Shown here: in pieces, positions 36,868-47,597 of the stretch | Layout: each line of letters opens with the position of its first letter | Numbering within the stretch: position 1 is the stretch's first letter | Source of the DNA: Microbacterium esteraromaticum | GTDB taxonomy: Bacteria; Actinomycetota; Actinomycetes; Actinomycetales; Microbacteriaceae | Direction of reading: 5' to 3' | DNA length: 64,000 nt | Assembly (NCBI RefSeq): GCF_017303215.1 | Contig: NZ_JAEMWU010000001.1 | Span: forward strand, 2,232,001 to 2,296,000 | Translations under genes and position numbers: made by a program | The notes under the pieces: model-generated | Seen by the model: only the letters and a program-made list of their open reading frames with translations | Told to the model about the DNA's origin: nothing | Databases searched by the model: none

Positions 36868-37913
36868 CAACCGAGAACTCTCGTGGTGAAGGCGATGATC
36901 AGAGCAGCGGCCAGCGCGAGCGCGAGTCCACCGGCGATGATCGCCAGGGTGAGCATGAGTTTGTTGCCCTTGTCGGGCGCCGGGGGGCGAATGACCTCGC
37001 CGGCCGGCTTCGAGGTCGCGACCGCTGATGCGGCGGCGATCGGGGTGGGCGAGGAAGCCGGTGCGAGCTCACCATCGATGAGCACGGCGTCGGCTTCCTT
37101 CCCGTCAGTCGTACCGACGGCGTGGCCCTGCGAGCCGAGACCGTCAGGCAGCGCGTAGGTGCCGGTGATCAGCAGCTCACCCGTGGAGGCGACCGGACCC
37201 GAGAGCGAGCCGACGCCGGGAGACGGCGTGAAGATCAGCGCGGTCGATGCGCTGTGCGATCCTGAGGATCCCCCACCGAGCAGATCGTCGAACGCCGTCG
37301 GATGCTGCGAATGCTCGTCATGGCGAACACCGATGCCGAACGCCGCACCTACCTTCGGACGATCCGCGGGCTCGTGTTCGTGCGTGTCCGGCACGGCGAG
37401 TCCGGCCTCGGCCGCACGAGCGGCGAAGAGTTCTCTCAGCGACGAATGCCCCTGTTCGGCAGGCGCCGACACCGCGGCGTCCGTTGCCGGGCTTGCCGGC
37501 TTTGCGGGTTCTTCCGCGGGAGCGAACCCGGGAACCGCCGAGACGACGTTCTCGCGCTCAACAGGCCTCGGTTGCGCCGGCTCTGCGTCGGCGGCCGGTG
37601 CGACAGTATCCGCCTGCTCGGGCAACGGGACCGAACCCGTACGGATGCGCTCCTGAGCGCGCGCCGCGCGGCGCGTGAGCGGAACGTGCGGTTCTGCCGA
37701 CGGCTGCTCCGGAGTCGATTCCGTCGCATCCGACGTCACCGGTGCGGCAGCGGGCGACGCGACATCGGCCGGCGCCGTCTGCTCCGGCTCCTCGGGCGTC
37801 GCGTCGGCGGATGCCTCTTCGTCGGTGATGACCGGCGTCGAACCGGTCAGACGGATCTCACGCAGCTGCTTACGCGTGAGACGTGCCTGACCGTCCTGGT
37901 TCGATGTGCTCAT
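36867..37913 (-). CDS. Low-complexity protein with C-terminal membrane anchor, between nadD and rsfS
   Basis: 348 residues, no recognised domain. A basic N-terminal segment ([17 protein letters not shown]) precedes a long Ala/Pro/Glu-rich disordered region in which [19 protein letters not shown] partly repeats the first motif. A hydrophobic stretch follows (about 200-250), then a C-terminal transmembrane helix (about 322-345). It is coupled on both sides (ATGA with nadD, TGATG with rsfS). Position suggests a Microbacteriaceae-conserved partner of this operon; function unknown. Confidence 0.75.
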   Translation of the reverse strand: MSTSNQDGQARLTRKQLREIRLTGSTPVITDEEASADATPEEPEQTAPADVASPAAAPVTSDATESTPEQPSAEPHVPLTRRAARAQERIRTGSVPLPEQADTVAPAADAEPAQPRPVERENVVSAVPGFAPAEEPAKPASPATDAAVSAPAEQGHSSLRELFAARAAEAGLAVPDTHEHEPADRPKVGAAFGIGVRHDEHSQHPTAFDDLLGGGSSGSHSASTALIFTPSPGVGSLSGPVASTGELLITGTYALPDGLGSQGHAVGTTDGKEADAVLIDGELAPASSPTPIAAASAVATSKPAGEVIRPPAPDKGNKLMLTLAIIAGGLALALAAALIIAFTTRVLG

Positions 37914-38512
37914 GTCCTACTCCGATACAGATGATGCTTCGCGATGTACTGAACCACTCCGTCGGGCACGAGGTACCAGACGGGCTGTCCCTCGGCCACT
38001 CGCTCACGGCACGCCGTCGACGAGATCGACAGCGCCGGCACCTCCAGCTGGCTGACGTTATCGGTCGGCAAGCCGTCGGTGCTCAGTACGTGTCCGGGTC
38101 GGGAGACCGCGACGAAGTGGGCGAGATCCCACAGTTCATCATGGTCCCTCCAACTGAGAATCTGCGCTACGGCATCCGCTCCGGTGATGAAGAACAGCTC
38201 AGCATCGGGACGCTCGCGCTTGAGATCACGGAGCGTGTCGATCGTGTACGTAGGACCGGCACGGTCCACATCCACACGGCTGACCGTGAAATGCGGATTG
38301 GATGCCGTCGCGATCACCGTCATCAGATACCGGTGTTCGCTCGGCGTCACATCGTGCTTCTGCCACGGCTGCCCGGTGGGCACGAACACGACCTCATCGA
38401 GGTCGAACGAGTGCGCGACTTCACTGGCCGCGACCAGGTGCCCGTGGTGGATGGGGTCGAAGGTGCCGCCCATCACGCCAATGCGCGGTGCCCGGGCCGT
38501 GGAGTCGTGCAT
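37910..38512 (-). CDS. nadD: Nicotinate-nucleotide adenylyltransferase
   Basis: A 200-residue nucleotidyltransferase with the N-terminal [15 protein letters not shown] signature (GxFxPxHxGH), [14 protein letters not shown] and a late [10 protein letters not shown] motif (SSTxxR). It adenylates nicotinate mononucleotide in NAD synthesis. AGGA lies just before the ATG, six nt after the small membrane-protein stop. Confidence 0.96.
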   Translation of the reverse strand: MHDSTARAPRIGVMGGTFDPIHHGHLVAASEVAHSFDLDEVVFVPTGQPWQKHDVTPSEHRYLMTVIATASNPHFTVSRVDVDRAGPTYTIDTLRDLKRERPDAELFFITGADAVAQILSWRDHDELWDLAHFVAVSRPGHVLSTDGLPTDNVSQLEVPALSISSTACRERVAEGQPVWYLVPDGVVQYIAKHHLYRSRT

Positions 38513-38518
38513 GTAGTC

Positions 38519-38728
38519 CTAGTGGCCGTGGCCGTCCTTGCCGTGACGCTCTGCGTACGCCTCGGCCTTTGCCGAGTGACGGTTGGCGACGTGACGGTAC
38601 GACAGTGCCACGACCGCCATCCCCGCGAACACGATCGCCGCGATCACACCGAAGATGAAGGTTTCGGCAGCGACGTTTCCGTGCTCCGACTCGGCTGCGG
38701 CCATCGCGATCTGTGCGACGAGGTTCAT
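38519..38728 (-). CDS. Small single-pass membrane protein, 69 residues
   Basis: A short N-terminal region, one transmembrane helix at about residues 24-44 and a His/Lys-rich tail ending GKDGHGH. GGAG precedes the ATG. It sits at the head of the nadD-rsfS operon in a position I recognise in related actinobacteria, but no function is known. The histidine-rich tail might bind metal; that is speculative. Confidence 0.75.
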   Translation of the reverse strand: MNLVAQIAMAAAESEHGNVAAETFIFGVIAAIVFAGMAVVALSYRHVANRHSAKAEAYAERHGKDGHGH

Positions 38729-38767
38729 CCTGACTCCGTTTCTGACCTGACAGGGGAAAGCCTGTCC

Positions 38768-38773
38768 AGTCTA
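38768..38773 (-). promoter_or_regulatory. -10 box TAGACT of the nadD-rsfS operon
   Basis: TAGACT on the minus strand, immediately after proA, with the transcript predicted to start near 38761. A 6-bp hairpin GACAGG/CCTGTC follows in the leader. Confidence 0.5.
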
Positions 38774-38777
38774 GTCC

Positions 38778-40055
38778 TCACCCGCGGGTCTGGCCGGATC
38801 CGCGCGCCAACCACTTCGTGCTGGTCAGCTCCGACAGGCCCATCGGGCCGCGTGCGTGCAGCTTCTGGGTCGAGATGCCCACTTCGGCGCCGAAGCCGAA
38901 CTCGGCGCCGTCGGTGAAGCGCGTCGAGGCGTTGACCATCACCACCGCGGAATCCACCTCTGCGAGGAACCTCTCGGCATTGCGTGAGTCGGTCGTCACG
39001 ATCGCCTCGGTGTGGCCCGTGCTGTAGCGGCGGATGTGGTCGAGTGCCTCGTCGAGATCCTCGACGACCTTGATCGCCACGTCCAGACTCAAGTACTCGG
39101 CCTGCCAGTCGTCCTCGGTCGCCGGAATGACGTTCGACACGAGCCCGGCGACCATATCGTCACCGTGAATCGCCACACCCTCGCTCTGCAGCGCGCTGGC
39201 GACGACCGGAATCAACTGCGGAGCCGCCTGCCGCAGCACCAGCACCGTCTCGACGGCGTTGCACACACTGGGGCGCTGCACCTTGGCGTTGACGACGATG
39301 TCGCGTGCCCAGTCCATCGGTGCCGACTCGTCGAGAACGATGTGGACCACACCCGAGCCGGTCTCGATCACCGGGACGGTCGATTCGGTGACCACTGTCT
39401 CGATCAGCGCGGCACTTCCGCGCGGGACCAGCACGTCCACGAGGCCGCGACCGTGCATCAGCGCCTTCGCGCCGTCACGACCGAAGTCATCCACCGTCTG
39501 GATCGCTTCCGCATCCACCCCGATGCCCGCCAACGCAGAGCGCATGATCTGCACGAGCACCGTGTTCGACTCTCGTGCGGCGCTGCCGCCGCGCAGCACC
39601 ACCGCGTTGCCGGCGCGCAGCGCGAGCGCGGCGATGTCGACGGTGACGTTGGGCCGCGCCTCATAGATCGCACCGACAACACCGAACGGCACGCGCACCT
39701 GTTCCAGGGCGACGCCGTTGGGCATCCGATGCCCGCCGAGAACCTGACCGATCGGGTCGGGAAGTGCCGCGACGTCGCGCACGGCGGCGGCCAGCGCCGC
39801 GACGCGTCCCGCGTCAAGACGCAGACGGTCGATCAACGCATCGCCGATGCCGTCCTCGCGCCCCCGCGCGATATCGACAGCGTTCGCCTCGAGGATGCTG
39901 TCGACGCCCGCCTCGATCGCCCCGGCGATCGCCGAGAGGGCACGTTGCTTGTCGTCGCTGGTCAGTCGGGCGATCGATCGCGAGGCGTCCTTCGCTCGCG
40001 CCAGACGATCCTGGGCGGTGTCGGTGGACGCGTCCGATGCGATCGTGGTGCTCAT
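38778..40055 (-). CDS. proA: Glutamate-5-semialdehyde dehydrogenase (gamma-glutamyl phosphate reductase)
   Basis: A 425-residue aldehyde-dehydrogenase-fold enzyme. The catalytic cysteine lies in KVQRPSVCNAVETVLV and the cofactor loop region in VLRGGSAARESNTVLV. It reduces gamma-glutamyl phosphate in proline synthesis, taking the product of ProB encoded 66 bases upstream. TACACT lies 6 nt before the ATG, so it probably also has its own leaderless transcript. Confidence 0.96.
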   Translation of the reverse strand: MSTTIASDASTDTAQDRLARAKDASRSIARLTSDDKQRALSAIAGAIEAGVDSILEANAVDIARGREDGIGDALIDRLRLDAGRVAALAAAVRDVAALPDPIGQVLGGHRMPNGVALEQVRVPFGVVGAIYEARPNVTVDIAALALRAGNAVVLRGGSAARESNTVLVQIMRSALAGIGVDAEAIQTVDDFGRDGAKALMHGRGLVDVLVPRGSAALIETVVTESTVPVIETGSGVVHIVLDESAPMDWARDIVVNAKVQRPSVCNAVETVLVLRQAAPQLIPVVASALQSEGVAIHGDDMVAGLVSNVIPATEDDWQAEYLSLDVAIKVVEDLDEALDHIRRYSTGHTEAIVTTDSRNAERFLAEVDSAVVMVNASTRFTDGAEFGFGAEVGISTQKLHARGPMGLSELTSTKWLARGSGQTRG

Positions 40056-40061
40056 CCGGTC

Positions 40062-40067
40062 AGTGTA
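40062..40067 (-). promoter_or_regulatory. -10 box TACACT, probable leaderless promoter of proA
   Basis: TACACT on the minus strand, 6 nt, then ATG 40055; located between proB and proA. Confidence 0.6.
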
Positions 40068-40121
40068 GCGACGCGTCAGCGCGCCGCGGGCCGTGTGACC
40101 GCGGATGCCGCGGAACAGGGG

Positions 40122-42761
<2,640 letters not shown>

Positions 42762-42780
42762 GTCTGAGCCTCTTCCGTGC

Positions 42781-43089
42781 TTACTTGATGCCGGTGATCT
42801 TGACGCGCGTGAGCTCCTGGCGGTGGCCCTGACGCTTCTTGTAGCCGGTCTTGTTCTTGTACTTCTGGATGACGATCTTCGGGCCGCGGAGGTCACCGAT
42901 AACCTCGGCGGTGACCTTGACCTTCGCCAGCTTGTCAGCGTCGGTGGTCACCGTGGCGCCGTCGACGAGGAGCACGGCGGGAAGTTCGATCTTCTCGCCC
43001 TGGGCAGCCTGAACACGGTCGAGCTGAACGATCGTGCCGACCTCGACCTTCTCCTGCCGTCCACCGGCGCGCACTACTGCGTAAACCAC
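42781..43089 (-). CDS. rplU: 50S ribosomal protein L21
   Basis: 102 residues: [18 protein letters not shown] at the N-terminus and [19 protein letters not shown] at the C-terminus are canonical L21. GTG 43089 is the start, with AGG 6 nt before it; there is no in-frame ATG nearby. L21 and L27 are nearly always paired, here followed by obg. Confidence 0.96.
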   Translation of the reverse strand: MVYAVVRAGGRQEKVEVGTIVQLDRVQAAQGEKIELPAVLLVDGATVTTDADKLAKVKVTAEVIGDLRGPKIVIQKYKNKTGYKKRQGHRQELTRVKITGIK

Positions 43090-43108
43090 TTCATACCTGT
43101 TTCGTTGG

Positions 43109-43123
43109 GGAGCGAGTCGCTCC
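43109..43123 (-). promoter_or_regulatory. Short palindrome in the rplU leader
   Basis: GGAGCGA-G-TCGCTCC, a 7-bp inverted repeat with a one-base centre, 20 nt before the rplU GTG. It could contribute to an autoregulatory leader for L21, or hide upstream purines; not proven. Confidence 0.35.
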
Positions 43124-43235
43124 GAGAATCTCACGGGAAGACTGTTGCTTGCGTTCGACGCCATCGCGACGGGTGCGGACGCAAGACTTCTCCTGCAAAC
43201 GTCAAAAGCCGACAGGGGTCTCGCACCAAAGGACA

Positions 43236-43264
43236 ACTTTACCGGATGCTGCCCGATGCCGCAA
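43236..43264 (-). promoter_or_regulatory. Promoter of rplU-rpmA
   Basis: On the minus strand TTGCGG, a 17-nt spacer and TAAAGT form a -35/-10 pair, giving a transcript start near 43229 and a leader of about 140 nt, unusual among the leaderless genes nearby. Confidence 0.55.
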
Positions 43265-43292
43265 AGTCGACGTCACTCATTCGCTCCAGCCC

Positions 43293-43298
43293 TATGCT
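43293..43298 (+). promoter_or_regulatory. -10 box TATGCT, probable leaderless promoter of the DUF4031 gene
   Basis: TATGCT, 6 nt, then ATG 43305. Confidence 0.6.
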
Positions 43299-43304
43299 CG
43301 GCGT

Positions 43305-43580
43305 ATGGCCGTACTCGTCGATGACCCGATGTGGCCGGCGCACGGCCGGCTGTGGGCGCACCTCGTCAGCGACGAGAGCCTCGACGAGCTGCACGCGTTC
43401 GCGGCCGCGCAGGGCATTCCGCAACGCGCTTTCGATCGCGACCACTACGACGTTCCCGCCGACGCCGTGCCCCGCTTGCGCGAAGCGGGTGCACAGCATG
43501 TCAGCGGCAAGGAGCTCACTCGGCGGCTGATCAGGTCAGGACTGCGCGTCCGAGCCCGGGACCGGCGTCGACTGCCCTGA
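43305..43580 (+). CDS. DUF4031 domain protein
   Basis: A 91-residue protein with the DUF4031 pattern: VLVDDPMWPAHGRLWAHLVSD, a middle DELHAFAAAQGIPQRAFDRDHYDVP segment (quoted in part: GIPQRAFDRDHYDVP) and a conserved C-terminal helix. Function unknown. Its last 45 bases overlap the 3' end of rne on the other strand. Leaderless ATG. Confidence 0.85.
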   Translation: MAVLVDDPMWPAHGRLWAHLVSDESLDELHAFAAAQGIPQRAFDRDHYDVPADAVPRLREAGAQHVSGKELTRRLIRSGLRVRARDRRRLP

Positions 43581-45833
43581 TGAGCCCGAGGCGGATGCCG
43601 ACCCAGGCGTCAGCATCGCGGTCGTCACACGACGACGGTTGCGCCCCTGCCCCGGGGCCTTGGGCTCCGGAAGCGCATCGAGCACCGAGTCGAGCAGTTG
43701 CTCGGCCTCGCTGCGCGGGGCCTTGCGCTCGGTGTTGCGCTTCTTGCGCGGCTTCTTCGGCCGCTCGGCAGCCGGCTCGGCCGCTGGCTTCTCATCGGCC
43801 ACGGCAGCGTCCGTTGCCGGTGCGTCCGCCGTCGGTGCGATGGTGGATGCGGCGATCGCCGCAAGAGCCGACTTGGCGCCTTCGGTGATGCTGTGGGTGC
43901 CACCGTTGGCCGCCGCGGGCTGCGAGGCCTGCTGCTGGTTCTGGTTCTGATTCTGGTTCTGCTGCTGCGAGGAGGACTGCGATCCGCCGCGCGAACGACG
44001 GCCCTGACCGCCATTCGATCCCCCACCACGGTGCTTGACAACCGGGTCGTGATGCACGATCACGCCGCGACCGGCGCACACCTCGCACGCCTCGCTGAAG
44101 GTCTCCAGCAGTCCGAGGCCCAGTTTCTTGCGCGTCATCTGCACCAGCCCCAGCGAGGTCACCTCGGCGACCTGGTGCTTGGTGCGGTCACGGCTCAGGC
44201 ACTCGACCAGGCGGCGCAGCACCAGGTCGCGGTTGGACTCGAGCACCATGTCGATGAAGTCGACGACGATGATGCCGCCGATGTCGCGCAGACGCAGCTG
44301 TCGGACGATCTCCTCAGCCGCTTCGAGGTTGTTCTTGGTGACGGTCTCTTCGAGGTTTCCCCCCGAGCCGACGAACTTGCCCGTGTTGACGTCGACGACG
44401 GTCATCGCCTCGGTGCGGTCGATCACCAGCGAGCCACCCGAGGGCAGCCAGACCTTGCGGTCGAGCGCCTTCTCGATCTGCTCGGTGATGCGGTACGCGT
44501 CGAACGGGTCGACGTCGTCGGTGTAGGTCTCGACGCGCTCGAGCAGGTCGGGGGCGACGCTCTCGAGGTAGGCGCGGATGGTGCGCTGTGCGTCATCGCC
44601 GTGGATCACCATGCGGGTGAAGTCCTCGTTGAAGACGTCGCGGACGATCTTGACGAGCAGGTCGGGCTCGGCGTGCAGCAGCGCCGGCGCCTGCTGTGAG
44701 GCGACCTGCTTCTGGATGTGCTCCCACTGCGAGGTGAGGCGCTGAACGTCGCGGGTCAGCTGCTCCTCGGTCGCCCCCTCGGCAGCGGTGCGAACGATGA
44801 CACCAGACGACTCGGGCAGCACCTCCTTGAGGATGCGCTTGAGGCGCGCGCGCTCGTTGTCGGGCAGCTTGCGCGAGATGCCGTTCATCGATCCACCGGG
44901 GACGTACACCAGGTAGCGTCCCGGCAGGGAGATCTGGCTGGTCAGACGAGCACCCTTGTGGCCGACGGGGTCCTTCGTGACCTGAACGAGCACCCGATCG
45001 CCGGGCTTGAGCGCGAGCTCGATGCGGCGCGGCTGGTTGCCGGTCTGAACACCGTCCCAGTCGACCTCGCCCGAGTACAGGACGGCGTTTCGACCGCGGC
45101 CGATGTCGACGAATGCCGCCTCCATGCTGGGCAGCACGTTCTGTACGCGCCCGAGGTAGACGTTGCCGATCAGCGACGCGTCCTGGTTGCGTGCGACATA
45201 GTGCTCCACGAGCACGTCGTCCTCGAGCACGCCGATCTGCGTGCGTCCGTTCTTGGCGCGCACGACCATCATGCGGTCGACGGACTCCCGTCGCGCGAGG
45301 AACTCCGCCTCGGTCACCACAGCGCGCCGCCGACCGGCGTCGCGGCCGTCACGACGGCGCTGCTTCTTGGCCTCCAGGCGCGTGGAGCCCTTGATCGCCT
45401 TCGGCTCGGTGATGTACTCGACCGCGCGCTGGCGCTGACGCGGCTCCTCGTGACCGTCGTCACCCTCGGATCCGCGACGACGACGTCCGCGGCGAGATCC
45501 TCCCGGGCCGCGCTCGTCCTCGTCGACGTCGTCGCGCCGAGGACGGGCCGGCAGGGCCGTGATCTGCGGGGCGTGGAAGTGCAGCTGGGTGGACACCCGC
45601 GAGACGAACACCTCGGGGATCAGACCCAGGCTCACCGCCGTCACCGGCTGGGGCTCCTCGGGCTCGGCGGGCGCGGATGCCACCGGCGCGGCCTCTTCGT
45701 CGGGAACCACCTTCAGCGGATCCGTCACGACCTCGGCGTGAGCCGATGCCTCGACTGCGGCGCCCTCGACTACCGGCTGAGCCGGCGTCGCGTCGAGGGT
45801 AGGGGTGTTCTTGTCATCGTTCTCTTCGGCCAT
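43536..45833 (-). CDS. rne: Ribonuclease E/G family endoribonuclease
   Basis: 765 residues. The N-terminal 200 residues are Ala/Pro/Glu-rich and then arginine-rich (GGSRRGRRRRGSEGD). An S1 domain (IGNVYLGRVQNVLPSMEAAF) is followed by the RNase H/DNase I-like catalytic core with GGIIVVDFIDM and a zinc link CEVCAGRG, then a disordered tail containing an Asn/Gln run (QQQNQNQNQNQQQ). It processes rRNA and decays mRNA. ATG 45833 is chosen because the protein starts MAEENDDKNTP; longer extensions lack coding character. Confidence 0.95.
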   Translation of the reverse strand: MAEENDDKNTPTLDATPAQPVVEGAAVEASAHAEVVTDPLKVVPDEEAAPVASAPAEPEEPQPVTAVSLGLIPEVFVSRVSTQLHFHAPQITALPARPRRDDVDEDERGPGGSRRGRRRRGSEGDDGHEEPRQRQRAVEYITEPKAIKGSTRLEAKKQRRRDGRDAGRRRAVVTEAEFLARRESVDRMMVVRAKNGRTQIGVLEDDVLVEHYVARNQDASLIGNVYLGRVQNVLPSMEAAFVDIGRGRNAVLYSGEVDWDGVQTGNQPRRIELALKPGDRVLVQVTKDPVGHKGARLTSQISLPGRYLVYVPGGSMNGISRKLPDNERARLKRILKEVLPESSGVIVRTAAEGATEEQLTRDVQRLTSQWEHIQKQVASQQAPALLHAEPDLLVKIVRDVFNEDFTRMVIHGDDAQRTIRAYLESVAPDLLERVETYTDDVDPFDAYRITEQIEKALDRKVWLPSGGSLVIDRTEAMTVVDVNTGKFVGSGGNLEETVTKNNLEAAEEIVRQLRLRDIGGIIVVDFIDMVLESNRDLVLRRLVECLSRDRTKHQVAEVTSLGLVQMTRKKLGLGLLETFSEACEVCAGRGVIVHHDPVVKHRGGGSNGGQGRRSRGGSQSSSQQQNQNQNQNQQQASQPAAANGGTHSITEGAKSALAAIAASTIAPTADAPATDAAVADEKPAAEPAAERPKKPRKKRNTERKAPRSEAEQLLDSVLDALPEPKAPGQGRNRRRVTTAMLTPGSASASGSSGQSTPVPGSDAQS

Positions 45834-45911
45834 CTCTGGCTTGCTCCCTGAGCGGGCACTGCGTGCTCCGCGAAAATTCGTGCGGCGAACTGCGCCGCTG
45901 ATCAACCGGCG

Positions 45912-45952
45912 TGTGATCGGCTCCTGCCGGATCACGAGGGGCATTCGGCCCC
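45912..45952 (-). promoter_or_regulatory. Two hairpins in the rne 5' leader
   Basis: A bulged hairpin (45913-45935: GTGATC-GGC paired with GCC-GATCAC, one bulged G) sits beside a second one (45938-45952: GGGGC, loop ATTCG, GCCCC). Both lie within the 263-base gap upstream of rne, where the transcript leader should be. RNase E is known to autoregulate through leader structure in enterobacteria; the parallel here is inference. The rest of the gap holds no gene. Confidence 0.4.
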
Positions 45953-46000
45953 GAAGTCTTGTCGATGCCATCGCGAGTGATCGCGACGTCCTCTGCAGTC

Positions 46001-46006
46001 ATTATC
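46001..46006 (-). promoter_or_regulatory. -10-like GATAAT upstream of rne
   Basis: GATAAT on the minus strand would start transcription about 160 nt upstream of rne, giving a long leader. No matching -35 is apparent. Confidence 0.35.
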
Positions 46007-46084
46007 GCACTACGTGGGCTCGCACGTCGCACCCCGGTTCACGGCGCGCGTCGCGCCTCGCCGCGCGCACATAGGAGATGCTGG

Positions 46085-46090
46085 GATAAT
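46085..46090 (+). promoter_or_regulatory. -10-like GATAAT, probable leaderless promoter of the VKOR gene
   Basis: GATAAT, 6 nt, then ATG 46097; the first base departs from the TANNNT pattern. Confidence 0.45.
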
Positions 46091-46096
46091 CGCGGC

Positions 46097-46708
46097 ATGA
46101 CCACGCAGCGTCCCCGCTATCTCGGATACGGAATCTGGCTCATCGTCGCGGCTGTCCTGGGGTGGTGGGCCGCATTCCAGCTCACCGTCGAGAAGCTCTT
46201 CCTGCTCGAGAATCCCGGCGAGCAGACCAGCTGCTATGTCAGTGTCATGCTGCAGTGCGATAAGAACCTCAGCTCGTGGCAGGGAGAGGTGTTCGGATTC
46301 TCGAACCCGATCATCGGCCTCACCGGGTGGATGGCCGTGCTGGTCATGGGCGTCGCCGTCATCGCCGGCATCCGCTTCCCCCGCTGGTTCTGGGCACTGT
46401 TCGGTGCCGGTGTCACCGGCGCCGTCGTGTTCGTCGGCTGGCTGATCTACCAGAGCATCTACAACCTCTCGGTGCTCTGCCCCTGGTGCATGGCGACCTG
46501 GGCGGTCACCATCCCGACCTTCCTCGCGACCGTGGTGCATCTGCTGCGCAACGGCACGCTCACCCGCAACGCGCAGACGCGAGCTCTCGCCGAGCGGTTG
46601 ATGGCCTGGGTTCCGCTGATGACCATCGTCGCCTATGCGATCGTCATCGCGATGGCGCAGCTGGCCGGCCTCGACCTGCTCGGCGAGGTCGTGGGGATGC
46701 TGTTCTGA
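46097..46708 (+). CDS. Vitamin K epoxide reductase family membrane protein
   Basis: A 203-residue protein with about five hydrophobic segments. Loop cysteines lie in ETSCYVSVMLQCDKNL-type context (SCYVSVMLQC, about residues 46-55) and the redox pair in VLCPWCMATW (CxxC). VKOR proteins reoxidise periplasmic-side thiol oxidases using quinones, supporting disulfide formation in secreted proteins. No DsbA-like partner is encoded here. Confidence 0.9.
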   Translation: MTTQRPRYLGYGIWLIVAAVLGWWAAFQLTVEKLFLLENPGEQTSCYVSVMLQCDKNLSSWQGEVFGFSNPIIGLTGWMAVLVMGVAVIAGIRFPRWFWALFGAGVTGAVVFVGWLIYQSIYNLSVLCPWCMATWAVTIPTFLATVVHLLRNGTLTRNAQTRALAERLMAWVPLMTIVAYAIVIAMAQLAGLDLLGEVVGMLF

Positions 46709-46734
46709 TCCGGGGCGACTGAGCCGCCCCCGGG

Positions 46735-46776
46735 CACGAAGAAGGGGACGTCCTGCGGGACGTCCCCTTCTTCGTG
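46735..46776. terminator. Bidirectional terminator between VKOR and ndk
   Basis: 19-bp perfect stem with a 4-nt TGCG loop between two convergent genes. Purine/pyrimidine asymmetry (GAAGAAGGGG/CCCCTTCTTC) gives usable U-rich 3' flanks on the plus strand and part of one on the minus strand. Confidence 0.92.
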
Positions 46777-46783
46777 TTCTGCG

Positions 46784-47197
46784 TCAGAACCAGATGTTGA
46801 GCTCGCGAGCCGCTGACTCGGGGCTGTCGGAACCGTGCACGAGGTTCTGCTGCACGGCCAGGCCCCAGTCGCGGCCGAGGTCGCCGCGGATCGTGCCGGG
46901 AGCGGCCGTGGTCGGGTCGGTGGTGCCGGCGAGCGAACGGAAGCCCTCGATGACACGGTTGCCGGCGAGACGGATCGCCACCGACGGACCCGACATCATG
47001 AACTCCATGAGCGGCTCGTAGAACGGCTTGCCCTCGTGCTCGGCGTAGTGAGCGGCAAGCCGGTCACGGTCGGGCTCGACGAGTCGCAGGTCGACGAGCG
47101 CGTAGCCCTTCGCCTCGATACGCGCGAGGATCTCTCCCGTCAGGCCGCGGGCGACGCCGTCGGGCTTGACGAGGACGAGGGTTTCTTCAGTGGCCAT
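46784..47197 (-). CDS. ndk: Nucleoside diphosphate kinase
   Basis: 137 residues with the canonical LVLVKPDGVARGLTGEI start and the active-site histidine in QNLVHGSDSPESA (about His 115). It equilibrates NTP pools by a ping-pong phospho-histidine. ATG 47197 follows the DUF4233 stop by one base; upstream in-frame starts run into that gene. Last of the ileS-folC-DUF4233-ndk operon. Confidence 0.97.
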   Translation of the reverse strand: MATEETLVLVKPDGVARGLTGEILARIEAKGYALVDLRLVEPDRDRLAAHYAEHEGKPFYEPLMEFMMSGPSVAIRLAGNRVIEGFRSLAGTTDPTTAAPGTIRGDLGRDWGLAVQQNLVHGSDSPESAARELNIWF

Positions 47198-47198
47198 G

Positions 47199-47597
47199 TC
47201 ATTCGCTCTCTGTGTGAGGTTCTGCCGGCGGGCCCGACGGACGCTGTCGGTCGATGCGGGCCCCACCGATCGTCGCATACCCCCACATGCCGCCGAAAAT
47301 CAGAGCGACCACGACGATCGCCGGTACCAGCAGGCCCGCGAGGGCGATGACGACCTGCAGCGCCCAGCCGGCCGGGATCGCCCACGGGCGCGTGATGGCG
47401 CCGGCGACCACGATCAGCGCCACGGCCACGATGAAGCCGCCGGCGATGCCCCACCACTGCGGGATGTCACCGGGAACCGCGCGCAGACCGAACACGGTCA
47501 GCCCGGCCAGGATGACGACGATGGCCTCGGAGCCGAGCACGATCGCGCCGAGCTTCTGCACAAGGGTGCGCGGCGGCCGCGCCTGACGTGCGCTCAC
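47199..47597 (-). CDS. DUF4233 membrane protein
   Basis: 132 residues with four hydrophobic segments; GAIVLGSEAIVVILAGLTVF and RPWAIPAGWALQVVIALAG match the DUF4233 family that sits between folC and ndk across actinobacteria. GTG 47597 overlaps the folC stop (GTGA), which decides the start; GTG 47606 is the alternative. Function unknown. Confidence 0.85.
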   Translation of the reverse strand: MSARQARPPRTLVQKLGAIVLGSEAIVVILAGLTVFGLRAVPGDIPQWWGIAGGFIVAVALIVVAGAITRPWAIPAGWALQVVIALAGLLVPAIVVVALIFGGMWGYATIGGARIDRQRPSGPPAEPHTESE

